Source of the DNA: Acidobacteriaceae bacterium KBS 89 | GTDB lineage: Bacteria > Acidobacteriota > Terriglobia > Terriglobales > Acidobacteriaceae | Length of the DNA: 64,000 nucleotides | NCBI GenBank assembly: GCA_000381605.1 | Contig: KB906758.1 | Coordinates: 310,001 to 374,000, forward strand | Direction: 5' to 3' | In this document: positions 61,023 through 64,000 of the stretch, piece by piece | Position numbering within the stretch: position 1 is the stretch's first letter | Layout: each line of letters starts with the position of its first letter | Notes under the pieces: model-generated | What the model was told of the DNA's origin: nothing | Database searches by the model: none | What the model saw: only the letters and a program-made list of their open reading frames with translations | Position numbers and translations under genes: made by a program

Positions 61023-61910
61023 ATGTTGAGTCGAAGGACGTTCGGTTGGATGGCCGCGTCCGTTGCGGCGCAAGTCGCGATGCCTCACGGACTGGTGGGG
61101 CAGACTGGATCTGCGGTCGGCGGGAAGACCGAGCCAGGTTTCCAGTTTTCCGTGATGATGTGGACGTTGAATAGGATGGGCAGCTTCGAGGAGAACCTGG
61201 GCCGCGTCGCCGAGGCGGGATACCGGCATGTGGAGCTGGTGGGCGAGTTTATGCGCTGGTCGGAGGCGGATTGGACTCGCATTCTCGCTCGCATGCAGGC
61301 GCTGAAGATTACGGTGGATGCGACGTCGGGTATCAAAGCCGGGTTTGCGGTTCCCGCGGGTGGAGATGCGTTTCTCGCGGAGTTGAAGGCTTTTATTCCG
61401 ACGGTGCAGCGGTTGGGATGCGGGCAGATTATTCTCTTGTCGGGGAAGCGGATTGAAGGTGCCGCGGCGGGGGTGCAGCGTGCGGCTTCGATCGAGGCGT
61501 TGAAACCGGCTGCTGAGATTTTGAGTGCTGCGGGTTTGACGGGTGTGATCGAGCCGATCGACCGGCTCGAGAATCCGACGATCTATCTCGATGGCGTTAC
61601 GGAGGCGTTTGAGATTGCGCTGGCGGTGGGGAGTCCGAAGGTGAAGGTGTTGTACGACCTGTATCACGAGCAGCGTGGACTCGGGAACCTGATCGAGAAG
61701 CTCGAGAAGAATATCGATGAGGTGGGGCTGATCCATGTGGCGGATGTTCCGGGGAGACACGAGCCGGGGACGGGTGAGATTAATTACCGGAGTGTCTATA
61801 AGAAGCTTGCGGAGTTGCACTATCAGGGCGTGATCGCGATGGAGTTTTATCCGACGGGCGATGTGGTGGAGACGCTGCGGCGGGCACGCGAAGAGGCGAT
61901 GCACGCTTAG
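61023..61910 (+). CDS. Tat-exported TIM-barrel protein, hydroxypyruvate isomerase-like
   Basis: 295 residues from the ATG at 61023, with AGGA eight bases upstream; the ATG at 61014 abuts that site. A Tat signal (SRRTFGWMAASVAAQVA) precedes the AP-endonuclease-2/sugar-isomerase barrel, with FQFSVMMWTLNRM, EAGYRHVELVGEFM, GVIEPIDRLENP (catalytic Glu), VLYDLYHEQRGLGNL and IHVADVPGRHEPGTGEINYRSVY. The hydroxypyruvate isomerase-like group matches the last two blocks. Export suggests another substrate. Confidence 0.88.
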   Translation: MLSRRTFGWMAASVAAQVAMPHGLVGQTGSAVGGKTEPGFQFSVMMWTLNRMGSFEENLGRVAEAGYRHVELVGEFMRWSEADWTRILARMQALKITVDATSGIKAGFAVPAGGDAFLAELKAFIPTVQRLGCGQIILLSGKRIEGAAAGVQRAASIEALKPAAEILSAAGLTGVIEPIDRLENPTIYLDGVTEAFEIALAVGSPKVKVLYDLYHEQRGLGNLIEKLEKNIDEVGLIHVADVPGRHEPGTGEINYRSVYKKLAELHYQGVIAMEFYPTGDVVETLRRAREEAMHA

Positions 61911-61942
61911 GTCATTTCGAACCGTAAGTCCTGCTATGCGAT

Positions 61943-62830
61943 TTAGGAGTGGACAGCTGCGGCTACAGCGCGGCCGACTGAGGCGATGGTGGCGTTGCGT
62001 TCGTCGGCGGAGGCTTTCGTTCCGGTGAGGTAGACGCAGACGAGGATTGGCTTGGCGTTGGGTGGCCAGAGGATGCCGATATCGTTGGTGGAACCCTGGT
62101 CGCCGGTGCCGGTCTTGTCGCCGACCCGCCAGGTGGCGGGGACGCCTGCGCGTAGACGCGTGCCGCCGGTGGTGTTGGCGAGGAGCCATTGCGTGAGCTG
62201 GTCGCGTGAGGGGGGCGAGAGGGCGCTGCCGAGGAGGAGCGAGTTGAGGTTGGTGACCATGGCCGAGGGAGTGGTGGTGTCGCGAGGGTCGTTGGGGAGC
62301 GACTCGTTGAGCGCGGTTTCGATGCGGTCGAGGCGGGTGACGGGGTCGCCGATGGAACGGGCGAATTGGGTGAAGCCGGCAGGGCCGCCGAGGTTGTCGA
62401 GGATGAGGTTGGCGGCGGTGTTGTCGCTGTAGTCGATGGCAGCGGCGCAGATCTCGCCGAGGGTCATGCCGGGTGCGCCCGTATGGGTCTGGGTGATTGG
62501 GGAGTAGGTGACGAGGTCGGTCTTCTGAAAGATAATGCGCTGGTCGAGGCGTTGCTTGCCGGCGTCGACTTTGGCGAGGACGGCAGCGCAGGCGACTAGC
62601 TTGAAGGTGCTGCACATAGGAAAGCGCTCGTCGCCGCGGTGGAGGATACGGGCGCCGGTTGCGGTGTCGAGGATCGCGACGCCGAGGCGACCTCCGCTGG
62701 CAGCTTCGATCTTTTCGAGCTCGCGGTTGAGCTGATCGGTTTTGGGTGCGGCACCAGCGAGGGATGGGACGATAAGGGCCGCGGAGGCGGATGCAAGAAA
62801 CTGCCGTCTTGTGATTTCGGTAGTGGTCAT
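61943..62830 (-). CDS. bla: Tat-exported class A beta-lactamase
   Basis: 295 residues. All class A active-site elements are present: Ser74-x-x-Lys77 (STFK), SDN at 135-137, Glu171 and Asn175 of the omega loop (ETALN) and KTG at 239-241. A Tat signal (TRRQFLASASAA) directs folded export. The enzyme should hydrolyse penicillins and related compounds; the spectrum cannot be read from sequence. No ampR-like regulator is adjacent. Confidence 0.94.
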   Translation of the reverse strand: MTTTEITRRQFLASASAALIVPSLAGAAPKTDQLNRELEKIEAASGGRLGVAILDTATGARILHRGDERFPMCSTFKLVACAAVLAKVDAGKQRLDQRIIFQKTDLVTYSPITQTHTGAPGMTLGEICAAAIDYSDNTAANLILDNLGGPAGFTQFARSIGDPVTRLDRIETALNESLPNDPRDTTTPSAMVTNLNSLLLGSALSPPSRDQLTQWLLANTTGGTRLRAGVPATWRVGDKTGTGDQGSTNDIGILWPPNAKPILVCVYLTGTKASADERNATIASVGRAVAAAVHS

Positions 62831-62962
62831 GATGTTGGTTCAGGGTACGGTGGATGGTTGTTGATCGCGCTGCGGCGACAGATCGAGTATCGGATTGGTT
62901 ACGTTTGCACTGCGGTTGGTGCGGGTCAGACTGTTTTGAAGCAGACGGATACAATAGAAGAG

Positions 62963-63928
62963 ATGACTCCGCCCGTTGCCTCATCGGAAACCCAGTTGAA
63001 TAGTGAGCTGGTGCAGATTGATTTGACGCCGAGAAAGCCCGCACCGAAGCCGGCGTGGCTGAAGGCGAAGGCTCCGATGGGCGAGACCTTCCACAATCTG
63101 AAGAAGATGGCGCGGGAGCTGAATCTACATACAGTGTGCGAGAGCGCGCAGTGCCCGAACATCGGCGAGTGCTGGAACCAGAAGTCGGCTACGTTCATGA
63201 TGCTGGGGAATTTGTGCACGCGGCGGTGCGGGTTTTGCGCGGTGCCCAAGGGCAAGCCAGAGCCGATTGATTTTGACGAGCCGCGACGGGTGGCTTATGC
63301 GGTTGCGCAGCTGGGGTTGGCGCATGCGGTGATTACGAGCGTAAACCGCGACGACGACAATGTAGGCGCGGCGCGAGCCTTTGTGAGTGTGATTGAAGAG
63401 ATTCGGATGCAGGCTCCGGGTTGCCGGGTCGAGGTGCTGACGCCGGACTTTCAGGGTGTCGAAGAGGCGCTGCGGCTGGTGGTGGCGGCGCGGCCGGAGA
63501 TTCTGAACCACAATATCGAGACGGTGCCGCGGCTGTATCGCGTGGCGAAATCGGGTGGACGGTACGAGAAGTCGTTGCGATTTTTGCAGCATGCGAAGGA
63601 GATCGCGGCGGAGATATTTGGCGAGTCGCTTGTCACCCGGCCTTTTGTAACCAAAACGGGCATCATCGTCGGGATGGGCGAGGAGATGCACGAGTTGCTG
63701 GCGGTGTTTCGTGATCTGGCAGATCGCAAGGTAGATATTCTGACGATCGGGCAGTATCTGCGGCCTTCGCGGGATCATCTTCCGATGGCGCGTTACTACA
63801 CGCCAGATGAGTTCGCTTTCCTGAAACATGAGGCGCTGGGGATGGGCTTCAAGCATGTGGAGAGTGGGCCACTGGTGCGGAGTAGTTATCATGCGCAGGA
63901 GCAGGCTGAGTCGACTGGGTTGGCTTAG
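62963..63928 (+). CDS. lipA: lipoyl synthase
   Basis: 321 residues from the ATG at 62963; the frame further up is a shadow. Both iron-sulfur sites are visible: the auxiliary cluster CESAQCPNIGEC and the radical-SAM CTRRCGFC. GLKTE-like and VGMGEE segments follow, and the C-terminal RSSYHA region carries the conserved RSSY Ser. It inserts sulfur into octanoyl domains to make lipoate. TACAAT ends seven bases before the ATG and no Shine-Dalgarno is seen. Confidence 0.96.
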   Translation: MTPPVASSETQLNSELVQIDLTPRKPAPKPAWLKAKAPMGETFHNLKKMARELNLHTVCESAQCPNIGECWNQKSATFMMLGNLCTRRCGFCAVPKGKPEPIDFDEPRRVAYAVAQLGLAHAVITSVNRDDDNVGAARAFVSVIEEIRMQAPGCRVEVLTPDFQGVEEALRLVVAARPEILNHNIETVPRLYRVAKSGGRYEKSLRFLQHAKEIAAEIFGESLVTRPFVTKTGIIVGMGEEMHELLAVFRDLADRKVDILTIGQYLRPSRDHLPMARYYTPDEFAFLKHEALGMGFKHVESGPLVRSSYHAQEQAESTGLA

Positions 63929-64000
63929 ACCCTGGATTCCGGAGGGAACATAAGCATTGCTGTTGGTGTCTACCTCCAGATGACGATGCGCATCAGTGGC

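Noticed and set aside
60999..63044. 681-codon minus-strand frame
   Set aside because: Arg/His/Pro-rich shadow crossing the isomerase-like gene, the beta-lactamase and the lipA start; no family resemblance.

Overview
The window looks like chromosome of a soil-type Acidobacteriota of class Terriglobia (Granulicella/Edaphobacter/Terriglobus-like). This is inferred from gene content, not from a marker-gene comparison. The evidence is many secreted S9/M28/S13 peptidases and serine hydrolases, Tat-exported oxidoreductases, a DUF1080 plus Gfo/Idh/MocA sugar pair, a PEP-CTERM protein, an ECF42-type sigma factor with its DGPF partner, and G-rich codon use. No rRNA, tRNA, CRISPR array, transposase or integrase was recognised.

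Layout. 1-11.4 kb: the end of an outer-membrane MetA-like protein, a TetA-like exporter, a secreted protein of unknown function, an S9 peptidase, a GT39-type glycosyltransferase, a Tat aldo/keto reductase, a multicopper oxidase and a lipoprotein phosphoesterase. 11.5-21 kb: tgt, a frameshifted VanX-like dipeptidase, a flavin monooxygenase divergent from its MarR regulator with a perfect operator palindrome, an M28 peptidase, a multiply frameshifted class-C-type serine hydrolase, a UPF0303 protein, and an SDR divergent from an HxlR regulator. 21.2-29.2 kb: an envelope block of yajC-secD-secF, then tonB-exbB-exbD-exbD-exbD and a TPR lipoprotein. 29.3-31.3 kb: biotin carboxylase and an overlapping biotin-carrier subunit.

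31.3-34.4 kb is the most unusual part. It is an islet of small orphan genes, each separated from the next by a 65-80 bp imperfect palindrome of one family (arms GTCGGGTTTTCGG and CCGAAAACCCCGTTT). The outer stem arms covary between copies, and a palindrome lies just past the stop of nearly every small gene. It resembles a cassette array, but no integrase is present and the ends do not match a canonical attC.

34.4-47.7 kb is accessory metabolism: cytochrome P460, ECF42 sigma with DGPF, a VOC protein, a di-heme cytochrome, an aldo/keto reductase, an AhpD-like/DoxX/cupin group facing a MocR regulator, Gfo/Idh/MocA with DUF1080, and a PEP-CTERM SGNH hydrolase. 48-64 kb returns to more conserved functions: Yip1, sialate O-acetylesterase, acpP-fabF, RmuC, two odd small proteins, an AAA ATPase, DUF2278, folP, dacB, a cytochrome c/membrane protein/DUF4442 trio, a Tat TIM-barrel protein, a Tat class A beta-lactamase and lipA.

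Two window-wide patterns stand out. At least ten genes without a visible Shine-Dalgarno have a TANNNT box ending 6-7 nt before the ATG, which suggests leaderless transcription. Three genes carry single-base frameshifts, which are either young pseudogenes or assembly errors.
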